This document shows, one piece after another, positions 1 to 7,527 of a stretch of 20,904 bases of DNA. This DNA is from JBEVNR01 sp040507985 (GTDB taxonomy: Bacteria; Pseudomonadota; Alphaproteobacteria; Rickettsiales; UBA6187). The stretch lies in assembly GCA_040507985.1 (NCBI GenBank), contig JBEVNR010000047.1:1-20904 (forward strand), in the 5' to 3' direction. A program made the translations under genes and the position numbers. Every line of letters begins with the position of its first letter. Position 1 is the stretch's first letter. The notes beneath the pieces are model-generated. The model saw nothing but the letters and a program-made list of their open reading frames with translations, searched no databases and was not told where the DNA came from.

Positions 1-116
1 CGGTACGTTAGCTATATTAGGTTAGCAATGCCGCTTTTTTTATGATTGGGGGCGAGGCCGGAGAATTCCATTAGGCATAAAAAGATTTTTTTTTGATTGT
101 GCCCGCACGTACTCTT

Positions 117-139
117 AAAAAAAATTGTTCTTAACAATT
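117..139 (-). terminator. Rho-independent terminator of the Cys-rich gene
   Basis: Read on the minus strand just after the stop of the gene ending at 143, there is a perfect 7-bp stem AATTGTT/AACAATT with a 3-base loop, followed directly by a run of eight T. The placement a few bases past the stop codon supports the reading frame and end of that gene. The stem is AT-rich, so strength is uncertain. Nothing else is recognisable in positions 1-116. Confidence 0.75.
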
Positions 140-142
140 ACG

Positions 143-1396
143 TCAGAAAGGCAGGAAGGCGTCAGGAACGGAAATCAAAAAAACATTATCTTGATATGAA
201 AACGCCCCCGTAGAAAAAAAGCATTGAGTAAAAACATTACCGACCGGTACAGTTATGTGCGGGCTTCCGTTTTCCGTTGCGCAAAGGCCAGCAAGGGAAA
301 GGACGCTTTTTTTCTTCGTTTCGTCAAAGAAAGACGGGAAAACGACGTTGCTTTCAAACGTAACCTGCGTTTGAGATACATTGTCCGTACAGCAATCCAA
401 ACCCGAAATAAATATCTCGATTCCTTGGCTTCCGAAATAGCAAGCGACGGAAGATTGGGCATGCGTATTGTCAGAGTCTATCGTTTCGACCGGAGAATCA
501 AGGGTCGCATCATCCCATAATTTTTTGGTCTCGGTCGTATCGCTATCGCCGGATTCAGAAGATTCCGCCACGGGCGCGATGCCTTGCACATCCGAAACAG
601 GAGGCGACGACACTATTCTATGGGTGAGGAGCTTAGCCAAAACGCAACTCCTTTTCCATCGTCCTGTAGTAGTATAGTACCACTTTATATGTCCCACGTT
701 ACATTCGTTATATTTTCTAACTTTACAAAAGTTCTTATCCATCATCGATGCCCTGCATTTCTGATTGTCGCATAAGTAGTAACTGGTAGATTGCGCCTTT
801 TCGGAAAACTCGCCGCACATAAAACAGTAAATAACGATTTTATCGTAGGATTGTTCTGAAGAGCAAATACGAAATTGAGGTTGGCCAGTGAGCTTCCGCA
901 TTGGATTTGAGCAGAGACGACAATTTACGGATAGCTTGTCGAGAGGGGAGTCGCCTTGATACGTTTTCGGCGCGTCACAATGCGCAAAAATGTTTGGCTT
1001 CCGTTTTTTATGGCTCGAATGACTTCTATTCGGGCAGCGCTCGGCCCAATATCCTTGAAAGTACAGGAAAGCAAAGCCTGATTGATAAAACTCGCAATCT
1101 TTGATATCGCAAGAGTTTTTAGCATGCTCGCCCGCACGACATGTCTCAACTCCGCAAAAGAAGAGGGGATCATCGTATTCTTTTAAAAATGCCGTATATT
1201 CTTGGCATATAAGGCAGTGAATGACGGAAACTCGCCGGTTCTCTAAAGTGCATTCGGAATTATTGCACTTTCGGAATTGCGGCTGATACGTGACTGGGGT
1301 CGTTATTGCTTTTTTACATACCTGGCATGTGCTTTTAATTTGAGAGGGATGGAGTTTTGTTTGGTTGTTTGTCGCACGACGTCGATGCGGCGGCAT
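143..1396 (-). CDS. Unrecognised protein with two tandem cysteine-rich (zinc-ribbon-like) modules
   Basis: This 417-residue protein matches no family I can name. Two homologous modules are visible: A at about residues 24-121 and B at about 159-251. Both run CxxC, then QPQFRxC, then CxxC followed by an acidic-aromatic pair, then C-x4-CRA, two more cysteines, and a final W-x-R-x-C or W-x-E-R-C. The paired CxxC spacings suggest zinc binding (inference). Residues 265-417 are a different, acidic then hydrophobic/aromatic tail with few charges. No signal peptide or clear membrane helix is seen. The gene lies 141 bp downstream of ileS on the same strand and has its own terminator. No good ribosome binding site precedes the ATG, so the start is uncertain. 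It looks more AT-rich than ileS, which could mean recent acquisition. Confidence 0.75.
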   Translation of the reverse strand: MPPHRRRATNNQTKLHPSQIKSTCQVCKKAITTPVTYQPQFRKCNNSECTLENRRVSVIHCLICQEYTAFLKEYDDPLFFCGVETCRAGEHAKNSCDIKDCEFYQSGFAFLYFQGYWAERCPNRSHSSHKKRKPNIFAHCDAPKTYQGDSPLDKLSVNCRLCSNPMRKLTGQPQFRICSSEQSYDKIVIYCFMCGEFSEKAQSTSYYLCDNQKCRASMMDKNFCKVRKYNECNVGHIKWYYTTTGRWKRSCVLAKLLTHRIVSSPPVSDVQGIAPVAESSESGDSDTTETKKLWDDATLDSPVETIDSDNTHAQSSVACYFGSQGIEIFISGLDCCTDNVSQTQVTFESNVVFPSFFDETKKKSVLSLAGLCATENGSPHITVPVGNVFTQCFFSTGAFSYQDNVFLISVPDAFLPF

Positions 1397-1537
1397 GGCG
1401 ATAATATGTTGCGTTAAAAAGCGGAAGGAACGGGAAGCGGATTTCAGCTAGGAAAATATACGAAAATATCCTCGTATTTTAGCCGCCCCGAGGGCGTTTG
1501 GCAATAATTTTTAGACAAGATACCCGCCGACAACGAT
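1397..1537. other. Intergenic spacer between ileS and the Cys-rich gene
   Basis: About 140 bp without a gene. It contains two small potential hairpins: a GC-rich CGCCC/GGGCG with a 3-base loop, and an ATACGA/TCGTAT stem. Neither is followed by a convincing T-run on the minus strand, so I do not call an ileS terminator. A TATTAT-like -10 candidate lies close to the downstream start on the minus strand, but no matching -35 is evident. Confidence 0.35.
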
Positions 1538-4500
1538 TCAGGCGCGTATCCCCACCGATAATTTCCGCGCCTCTATTTCATATGCGTAGCTAAATTGTGC
1601 GACGAAGGGGATGCATTCTCCTATCGTCACGCTATCGGCCAAGGTTTGCTCTCCGATATGCGACCGATATTGCATAAGCGCTGACAGCATATCGGCGGCG
1701 TCGCTGTGGAGGTACAGCGAAATGCGGGCGTTGATGGGCAAGTCGGCCTCCTTGCGCGATTGCTGGATAAGGCGAATCGCGTCGCGCATCAGCCCTTCTT
1801 GCCGCAGCTCGTCCGTGACGGTTAAATCGAGAATTACCAGCGCGTCTTGCGTGGAGAGCGGAGCGGCGCCTTTAGGCTCTTTCGGTTGCAGCAAAAGGGT
1901 GAATTCTTCTTCTAGAAGCGTCTCGCCGGCAATGCTGATTTGGCCGTTTTCGTTCACCCATTCGCCTTTTTTCACCGCAGCGATAATGTCTTTAATCTTT
2001 GCCGGCAGGCGCTTGCCGAGGACGGGGAAGTGGATTTTGAGGACGTGCGAGGCGTATGCCGCGACGTCGGTAGAGAATACCACCTCTTTCACGTTTAATT
2101 CGTCGGCGATGATATCGGCGAAACCTTGTAGGCGTTCCGCAAAAGGATCGACGACATACAGCGTTTGCAACGGTTGCCGCACGCGGATTTGCTCTTTGTT
2201 GCGGATAGAGAGGGCGGCGTTGCATATGTCGCGCACCCTATTCATATCAATGATACGATAACTTTTCTCCTTGTTAGAGAGATGCTCGTCTTGTAAGGGT
2301 ATTTTTTCAGGAAAATCTTGCAGATGGACGCTGTCCGTATTACCCAATCCTTTCCATATCGATTCGCACAAGAGCGGCAGAAGCGGCGCGGCGGCGCGCG
2401 CCATAACATGCAGTACGGTATAAAGCGTGTTGTAAGCGGCGATTTTGTCGCCGTCTTTCTCGCCTTTCCAAAAGCGCTCCTTGCTGCGACGGATATACCA
2501 ATTATTCAATACTTCAAAAAAATCTTCAAAATGCTTGCAGGCGGACGGCAAGTCATAACCGCGCATACCCCCATGCATACGTTCCGCTTCATAACTGCAT
2601 CTTTCTAAAATATACCTATCCATCCTATCGCCCGACGACGGATCGAACCGCGCCTCTATCCCGTCCGCGTTGGCGTAGAGGGCGAAGAAATGGAAGGCGT
2701 TCCACAGGGGCTTAATCGCCAGCCGCACCGCGTCGCGCACCATCACGCAGTCTTTGTCGATGAGCAGGTCGCCGCCTTGCATGATGGGGGACGAGAGCAT
2801 CACCCAGCGCAGCGCGTCCGCCCCGTATTGGTCGAACACCGCCAGCGGGTCGGCGTAATTTTGCAGCCGTTTGGAGAGCTTTTGCCCGTTTTCGTCCAGC
2901 ACCACCCCGTGGCAGATGCAGTTTAAAAACGGGGGGCGGTCGAACAGCGCCGTGCTTAATACCATCAGCGTATAGAACCAGCCGCGCGTCTGGGCGACGT
3001 ATTCCACGATGAAATCGGCGGGGAAGTTATCCTCGAATTTTTGTTTGTTATCGAACGGGTAATGCTGCTGCGCGAACGGCATGGCGCCGGACTCGAACCA
3101 GCAGTCGAACACGTCCGCGACGCGCCGCCACGTGCCGTCTTCGTCGGTTTTCACCAGCGAATCGATGAACGGCCGGTGCAGATCGGTCACTTCCCGCCCG
3201 AAGAAATCCTCCAGCTCCTTGATCGAGCCGAACACTTTTGTCTTGCCGGATTCCGTCTTCCATACGGGTATCGGCGTACCCCAAAAGCGGTTGCGCGATA
3301 TCGACCAATCTCGCGCGTTCTCCAGCCACTTGCCGAATTGCCCGTCTTTGATGTGGTCGGGAATCCAGTTGATCTGTTGGTTTAGTTCGACCATGCGGTC
3401 TTTAAATTTGCTGACCTCGACGTACCACGACGGCACTGCCTTATAGATGAGCGGCTCGTCGGTGCGCCAGCAGTGGGGGTAGTTGTGGACGATCTGCCCG
3501 GGATCGCCCAAAATTTTCTTCTCTTTTTTTAGGTAATCGACGATGGGACGGATGGCGTCGAAAACGCGCATCCCTTCGTAGTCTTTCACTTCCGCCGTAA
3601 ATTTTCCCGATTCGTCCACCGGGCACACGACGGCAATGCCGTTCTCTTTGCATACGGTAAAATCGTCCTCGCCGAAGCCGGGGGCGAGGTGGACTATGCC
3701 GGTGCCGCTTTCTTCCGTCACGAAGTCGGCGGCGATGATCTTAAACGCGTTTTCATGCCCCGTGAAATAGGGGAAGAGGGGTTCGTAGGCGAGGCCGGCG
3801 AGGTCGGAGCCTTTTAATCCAAAAGAGCCTTTATTAAACGCATTGGCTTTTCCGATACGCTCATTATCATCCGGATGTGGTTCTTCTTGATAACCTTGTC
3901 CTAATTCCTTCATGTACCTTGCGAATACAATTGGGGAAGAAGCAACAGCCACAAACACGCCATTATATTTATGTAAGTTATATTCCATCTCCGGATTCAC
4001 CGCCAAGGCCAGATTGCTCGGCAACGTCCACGGCGTGGTCGTCCACGCGGCGATGTATATGGGAGTTTCGGTGAGGATTTTTGAATGATTCTCATGCCAA
4101 AAATTAAACGTGCTTTTTTTTGATTGCGATTTTTTCCATTGTTCCGCCCACTTTTCTTGGGCGGCTCTGGTTAAGCGAAACAACGCCGTCACCGTCTTGT
4201 CCGGGCGTTCGCGATAGCTGTTGTCCAGCCGCGTCTCGAAGTTGGAGACGGGCGTTTCGGCCGCCCAGCTATAGGGCATGACGCGCACCGACTCGTACGC
4301 CAGCCCTTTGTCGTATAGTTTTTTAAACGCCCAGATGACGGACTCCATATAGGGCAGGTCCATCGTCTTGTAGCCCTTGTCGAAATCGACCCAGCGGGCC
4401 TGGCGCGTGACGTATTCTTTCCACTGCTCGGCATATTGCATCACCGACGCGCGGCAGCGGTCGTTGAACTTGTCGATGCCGTAATCGATGATGTTCTTGC

Positions 4501-4837
4501 GGCCGGAGACGCCCAGCTCTTTTTCCGCGCCCAGTTCGGCGGGCAGGCCGTGGCAGTCCCACCCGAAGCGGCGCTCCACTTTTCTGCCGCGCATGGTTTG
4601 GTAGCGCGCCACGGCGTCCTTCACGTAGCCGGTGAGCAAATGGCCGTAATGCGGAAGGCCGTTCGCGAACGGGGGACCGTCGTAAAATACGTAGGCGTCG
4701 CCTTCGGGGCGAGATTCGACCGAACGCTCGAAAGTTTTATCCTTGCGCCAATACTCCAATATTTCCCGCTCCATGGCAGCGAAATCGGGTGAAGCAGTTT
4801 TGGCGTCATATCGCGGAGAGGCGTCGGAGGAGGTCAT
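1538..4837 (-). CDS. ileS: Isoleucyl-tRNA synthetase, type 2 (eukaryote-like)
   Basis: Charges tRNA-Ile with isoleucine in the cytoplasm, a class I synthetase. The 1099-residue length and the N-terminal motif PPFANGLPHYGHLLTG identify the long type 2 form. The HIGH signature is HYGH at residues 63-66, GWDCHGLP is at 92-99, the editing-domain motif WTTTPWTLPSN is at 265-275, and the KMSKS loop is KLSKR at 653-657. The C-terminal anticodon-binding region is complete. From family knowledge, type 2 enzymes occur in eukaryotes, Rickettsiales, Chlamydia and some others, and are generally insensitive to mupirocin. The chosen ATG gives the usual N-terminal extension before the catalytic core, but no strong ribosome binding site precedes it. 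prfA lies 112 bp upstream on the same strand. Confidence 0.97.
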   Translation of the reverse strand: MTSSDASPRYDAKTASPDFAAMEREILEYWRKDKTFERSVESRPEGDAYVFYDGPPFANGLPHYGHLLTGYVKDAVARYQTMRGRKVERRFGWDCHGLPAELGAEKELGVSGRKNIIDYGIDKFNDRCRASVMQYAEQWKEYVTRQARWVDFDKGYKTMDLPYMESVIWAFKKLYDKGLAYESVRVMPYSWAAETPVSNFETRLDNSYRERPDKTVTALFRLTRAAQEKWAEQWKKSQSKKSTFNFWHENHSKILTETPIYIAAWTTTPWTLPSNLALAVNPEMEYNLHKYNGVFVAVASSPIVFARYMKELGQGYQEEPHPDDNERIGKANAFNKGSFGLKGSDLAGLAYEPLFPYFTGHENAFKIIAADFVTEESGTGIVHLAPGFGEDDFTVCKENGIAVVCPVDESGKFTAEVKDYEGMRVFDAIRPIVDYLKKEKKILGDPGQIVHNYPHCWRTDEPLIYKAVPSWYVEVSKFKDRMVELNQQINWIPDHIKDGQFGKWLENARDWSISRNRFWGTPIPVWKTESGKTKVFGSIKELEDFFGREVTDLHRPFIDSLVKTDEDGTWRRVADVFDCWFESGAMPFAQQHYPFDNKQKFEDNFPADFIVEYVAQTRGWFYTLMVLSTALFDRPPFLNCICHGVVLDENGQKLSKRLQNYADPLAVFDQYGADALRWVMLSSPIMQGGDLLIDKDCVMVRDAVRLAIKPLWNAFHFFALYANADGIEARFDPSSGDRMDRYILERCSYEAERMHGGMRGYDLPSACKHFEDFFEVLNNWYIRRSKERFWKGEKDGDKIAAYNTLYTVLHVMARAAAPLLPLLCESIWKGLGNTDSVHLQDFPEKIPLQDEHLSNKEKSYRIIDMNRVRDICNAALSIRNKEQIRVRQPLQTLYVVDPFAERLQGFADIIADELNVKEVVFSTDVAAYASHVLKIHFPVLGKRLPAKIKDIIAAVKKGEWVNENGQISIAGETLLEEEFTLLLQPKEPKGAAPLSTQDALVILDLTVTDELRQEGLMRDAIRLIQQSRKEADLPINARISLYLHSDAADMLSALMQYRSHIGEQTLADSVTIGECIPFVAQFSYAYEIEARKLSVGIRA

Positions 4838-4949
4838 GGCTTCAATATAATATTGTTTATTGGCGGCGATGGACGTTGGTTATAATGCTCCACGAAATAT
4901 TTTTCCAGCTTTGAATGAATTTTGCCGGAAGTCGCATGGTGCGCGCAGC
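4838..4949 (-). promoter_or_regulatory. ileS upstream region with candidate promoter and a short palindrome
   Basis: On the minus strand a TGGAAA / 17 bp / TATAAC pair resembles a sigma70 promoter (about 4 of 6 matches for the -35). A 13-bp perfect palindrome CAATATAATATTG at 4843-4855 lies 5 bases upstream of the ileS ATG, where a ribosome binding site would be expected. Whether it acts as an operator is unknown. There is no clear prfA terminator here, so readthrough from prfA is also possible. Confidence 0.3.
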
Positions 4950-6017
4950 CTAGCTTTCCGACGCCGACGCCAGCATTTTTGCGCGCTCTTCCGTCGTCAG
5001 GGCGTCGATAATTTCGTCGAGGTCGCCCTGCAGGACGGCCTCGATCTTATAGAGCGTCAAGTTAATGCGATGCTCGCTGACGCGCCCTTGGGGGAAGTTG
5101 TAGGTGCGGATGCGTTCGGAGCGGTCGCCGGTGCCGACTTGCCCCTTTCTGGCGTCGGCGCGTTCTTGTTGCAGACGCATCCGTTCCGCTTCGTATAGCC
5201 GCGCGCGCAGAATTTTCATGGCCTTCGCGCGGTTTTTATGTTGCGATTTTTCGTCTTGCTGCGAGACGACGATGCCGGTGGGAAGGTGGGTGATGCGCAC
5301 CGCGCTGTCGGTGGTGTTCACCGACTGCCCGCCGGGACCGCTGGAGCGGAACACGTCGATGCGTAAATCTTTGTCGTCGATGACGATTTCGGCCTCTTCC
5401 GCCTCGGGCAAGACGGCGACGGTGGCGGCGGAGGTATGGATGCGGCCCGAAGTTTCGGTTTCCGGCACGCGCTGCACCCGGTGCACGCCGGACTCAAACT
5501 TCAATCTGGCGAACACGCCGTTGCCGGAGACGGACGCCACCGCCTCCTTATAGCCGCCGATGCCCGTTTCCGATACGTTCATAATCTCGAACTTCCACCG
5601 CCGCAATTCCGCATAGCGGCGATACATGGCGAATAAATCGGCGGCGAAAAGGGCGGCCTCGTCGCCGCCGGTGCCGGCGCGAATCTCTAAAATGGCGTCT
5701 TTGTCATCGGCTTCGTCCTTGGGTAACAGGGCAAGCTGCAATTCATGCTTTAAATCGGGAATTTTCTTGCGCAACGCTTGCAATTCCTCTTCCGCCATGT
5801 CAGCCATGTCGGGATCTTTCAGCATTTCTTCGGCGTCGGCTTTTTCCCGGACGGCGCGCAAATACTCGTTCGCCATGGGAACGACGTCTCCCAGCTCGGA
5901 ATATTCCCTTGAGTATTTAACGAAATCGTCCTGCGACAACGCGCCGGGGTCGGAAATTTTGACCTCCAGCTCGTTGTGGCGTTGTATTATGCCGTGCAGC
6001 TTGTCTTCGAGCGCCAT
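4950..6017 (-). CDS. prfA: Peptide chain release factor 1
   Basis: Class I release factor that reads UAA and UAG and triggers peptide release in the ribosomal A site. At 355 residues it has normal length. The GGQ motif lies at residues 229-231 in the context GPGGQSVNTTDSAVR. The codon-recognition tripeptide is PET at 185-187, in the RVPETE context expected of RF1 rather than the SPF of RF2. The GTGDRSERIRTYNFPQGR block is intact. In many bacteria prfA is followed by prmC, the methylase for the GGQ glutamine; here ileS follows instead. The ATG gives a standard RF1 N-terminus, but the ribosome binding site upstream is weak or absent. Confidence 0.97.
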   Translation of the reverse strand: MALEDKLHGIIQRHNELEVKISDPGALSQDDFVKYSREYSELGDVVPMANEYLRAVREKADAEEMLKDPDMADMAEEELQALRKKIPDLKHELQLALLPKDEADDKDAILEIRAGTGGDEAALFAADLFAMYRRYAELRRWKFEIMNVSETGIGGYKEAVASVSGNGVFARLKFESGVHRVQRVPETETSGRIHTSAATVAVLPEAEEAEIVIDDKDLRIDVFRSSGPGGQSVNTTDSAVRITHLPTGIVVSQQDEKSQHKNRAKAMKILRARLYEAERMRLQQERADARKGQVGTGDRSERIRTYNFPQGRVSEHRINLTLYKIEAVLQGDLDEIIDALTTEERAKMLASASES

Positions 6018-6026
6018 AGTGTTCGT

Positions 6027-6083
6027 GCGTTTTTTGGTTTCGCGTATTTATACGCTATGGCTCCGTCCGCGTACACCAAAAAA
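6027..6083. repeat. Inverted repeat upstream of prfA
   Basis: The spacer between the exported-protein gene and prfA holds an outer inverted repeat TTTTTTGGT/ACCAAAAAA and an inner GCGTAT/ATACGC pair at 6042-6055. Read on the minus strand it could fold after the exported-protein gene, but the run of T is on the upstream arm, so it is not a standard terminator. The inner element also resembles a TATAAA-type -10 for prfA. Function is undecided. Confidence 0.35.
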
Positions 6084-6088
6084 TGCCG

Positions 6089-6595
6089 TTAAAACGCGAC
6101 GCTTAGATCCACCCTGCCGGAAGAGCCGTTGCGGTAGCGATAATCGTCGCCGCGTCCGTAATAGCGGCGCTCTTCGACGTAATAATCGCGGCCCGGGCGA
6201 TAGTTGCGCCCGTCTTCCCAACCGCGACGTCCGCGATCGTGCCTCCATTCGTGTCCGCGCCCGTGGCCTCCATGACCGTGGCCATGTCCATGGCGGTGGG
6301 GATGGCCGCGCCAATAGACCTCGCGCACGAGAATCGGACGATTGTCTATATAGTAGGCCGGCTCCGCCTCGATCAGATCGTCGGAAACGCCTCCCCCGCC
6401 GTAGCTTTCCGAGACGATGCGCCACGAGCCGTCTTGCTCCATGCACGCGGTGCCGTATCCGCTGCGCGGCGCGCCGCCGACGCGAATTTTGCTGGTATAT
6501 TCGCGGCAATAATCGTCCGCCGACGCGACGCTCGCCGAAGCGAACAGCGCCGACGCGGCAACCGACAACCCTAGCGTTAAATGACGTATTTTCAT
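6089..6595 (-). CDS. Exported His/Gly/Arg-rich protein with RT0821/17 kDa-type surface domain
   Basis: I start this 168-residue protein at the ATG preceded by AAGG at a suitable spacing. This puts a typical signal peptide at the N-terminus (positive start, hydrophobic core, cleavage likely after ASVASA at about residue 26). An in-frame extension upstream would run into the MITE-like element and bury the signal peptide. Residues 30-61 (CREYTSKIRVGG ... YGTACMEQDGSW) resemble the C-terminal domain of alphaproteobacterial RT0821/17 kDa surface-antigen-like proteins, with Cys30 and Cys51. Residues 97-125 are a His/Gly/Arg tract with HGHGHGHGGHG. The remainder is Arg/Tyr-rich. Periplasmic or surface location is inferred; the histidines could bind metal. 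It ends 71 bp before prfA. Confidence 0.75.
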   Translation of the reverse strand: MKIRHLTLGLSVAASALFASASVASADDYCREYTSKIRVGGAPRSGYGTACMEQDGSWRIVSESYGGGGVSDDLIEAEPAYYIDNRPILVREVYWRGHPHRHGHGHGHGGHGRGHEWRHDRGRRGWEDGRNYRPGRDYYVEERRYYGRGDDYRYRNGSSGRVDLSVAF

Positions 6596-6620
6596 AACGG
6601 GCCTTGCTTCTTTGTGTTGA

Positions 6621-6645
6621 AACGTTACGCTTCTTATACGTTTCC
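6621..6645 (-). promoter_or_regulatory. Candidate EcfG-like promoter / inverted repeat
   Basis: On the minus strand the bases GGAAA, 16 bp, then CGTT match the GGAAC-N16/17-CGTT pattern known for alphaproteobacterial EcfG stress sigma factors, with one mismatch. A start site about 7 bp on would leave a short leader to the ATG at 6595. The same bases form a 7-bp inverted repeat, GAAACGT at 6619-6625 and ACGTTTC at 6638-6644, so it could equally be an operator. Short motifs like this arise by chance. Confidence 0.25.
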
Positions 6646-6680
6646 TTCTAAAAAAGTCTTCGCCCGTTATCGATAAAAAG

Positions 6681-6825
6681 TAGACCTCTTGCATAACCCT
6701 ACTATGCCAGGCGCCTGCGTTGTCCTTTCCGTCCTCGAATGCTCACGTACGTCTAGTACGCTGCGCTTCTCCGGGCGGACGATCCTAGCATTCGCTCCGC
6801 CATAGCGGGTTATGCAAGAGGTCTA
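6681..6825. mobile_element. MITE-like non-autonomous element with 19 bp terminal inverted repeats
   Basis: TAGACCTCTTGCATAACCC at 6681-6699 is perfectly repeated in inverted orientation at 6807-6825. The element is 145 bp and has no coding capacity. It is an imperfect palindrome along its length: CTATGC/GCCATAG next to the ends, CGAATGCT/AGCATTCG further in, and CGTAC/GTACG around a 5-base loop at the centre. The outermost bases are TA on both sides, consistent with a TA target duplication as made by IS630/Tc1-type and some IS5-type transposases. It lies between the lipoprotein and the exported-protein gene. The parent transposon is not identifiable from this window. Confidence 0.8.
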
Positions 6826-6866
6826 GTGAAAAGGCCGAACGCATGGGCGGGGGCAGGGGCGGTCCG

Positions 6867-7280
6867 CTAGCAGCGTCCGCGCGTCGCTTCTCCCGGCGGG
6901 CAGAAACCTTCATAGTAGGGCGCATTTTTTATGGCGTCTACGTTGCTTTTCCGCACGTCGCGCTTATTTTCTTTGCAATCGCGCTTATTCTTCTCGCATT
7001 TTTCATGGCAGCGGCGGGTGCAGCGTTCTTTTCCTGAGGCGTCGAAGCGGTCTTTATGGCATTTTCTTTCGCATTCCCCATGCGTCGCTTTATGGCATTG
7101 CGGACGGCCTTCGCCTTCATGCGCATGCGGGGGAAGGGCCTCCGCGTCGTAGGCGGCGCGATGCGCTTCCGTTTTTTCGTGGGCGGCGCGCCCGTGGCGA
7201 TGAAAGTCGTGTCCGTGGAAACATCCCGTTAAGGCCGTCATCGATACGGCCGAGACGGCTAGGAGCATATATTTTTTCAT
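6867..7280 (-). CDS. Small Cys/His-rich lipoprotein
   Basis: Starting at the ATG with AAGGTGA about 7 bases upstream, this is a 137-residue protein; an in-frame GTG 9 bases earlier is less likely. Residues 1-20 form a lipoprotein signal peptide ending in the lipobox LTGC, so Cys20 would be lipidated and the protein anchored in the membrane facing the periplasm. The mature part holds nine more cysteines (62, 70, 74, 87, 91, 95, 102, 127, 137), mostly in CxxxC steps among Lys, Arg and Glu, plus a His-rich stretch just after the lipobox (FHGHDFHRHG). Metal binding or disulfide cross-linking is plausible but not shown. I recognise no family. A good promoter lies upstream; the MITE-like element begins 42 bp past the stop. 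Confidence 0.7.
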   Translation of the reverse strand: MKKYMLLAVSAVSMTALTGCFHGHDFHRHGRAAHEKTEAHRAAYDAEALPPHAHEGEGRPQCHKATHGECERKCHKDRFDASGKERCTRRCHEKCEKNKRDCKENKRDVRKSNVDAIKNAPYYEGFCPPGEATRGRC

Positions 7281-7321
7281 GGGCTTCACCTTGTTCTACA
7301 AATAAAGGACGGATGAACATG

Positions 7322-7350
7322 AGAATAGGGTTTTTCTGATTATTTTTCAA
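7322..7350 (-). promoter_or_regulatory. Sigma70-like promoter for the lipoprotein gene
   Basis: On the minus strand TTGAAA and TATTCT are separated by exactly 17 bp. The predicted start site near 7315 leaves a leader of about 35 bases before the ATG at 7280. The -35 matches consensus at 5 of 6 positions and the -10 at 4 of 6. The rest of the divergent spacer (7351-7527) shows nothing I can support. Confidence 0.5.
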
Positions 7351-7527
7351 CCCTTGACTTATTTGTTCCGTGCGTTCCCCATGAAAAATATCGCACGCGT
7401 CCGTTTTGCTTTACTTTCCTCTACGAATTCATTACACGTAACCTACTTTATACCTTGTTGTTTACCGTCTCACGTTTGCTGATTCGCCATCACGTTTTAT
7501 TAGCCGCACGCTTACGTCAAGGGCACC

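Noticed and set aside
3080..3120. tRNA T-loop-like strings (CTCGAACC, GTCGAAC)
   Set aside because: They fall within ileS codons and no cloverleaf can be drawn.
1611..4792. Several plus-strand open frames of 65-216 residues opposite ileS
   Set aside because: Antisense shadows of a conserved gene in GC-rich DNA, with no ribosome binding sites or family resemblance.
5104..6597. Plus-strand frames opposite prfA and the exported protein, up to 323 residues
   Set aside because: Arg/Ser/Ala-rich antisense shadows that cross two unrelated genes and their spacer.
6596..6694. N-terminal extension of the exported protein into the MITE-like element
   Set aside because: It would bury a well-formed signal peptide and begins inside the terminal repeat; the ATG at 6595 has a ribosome binding site.
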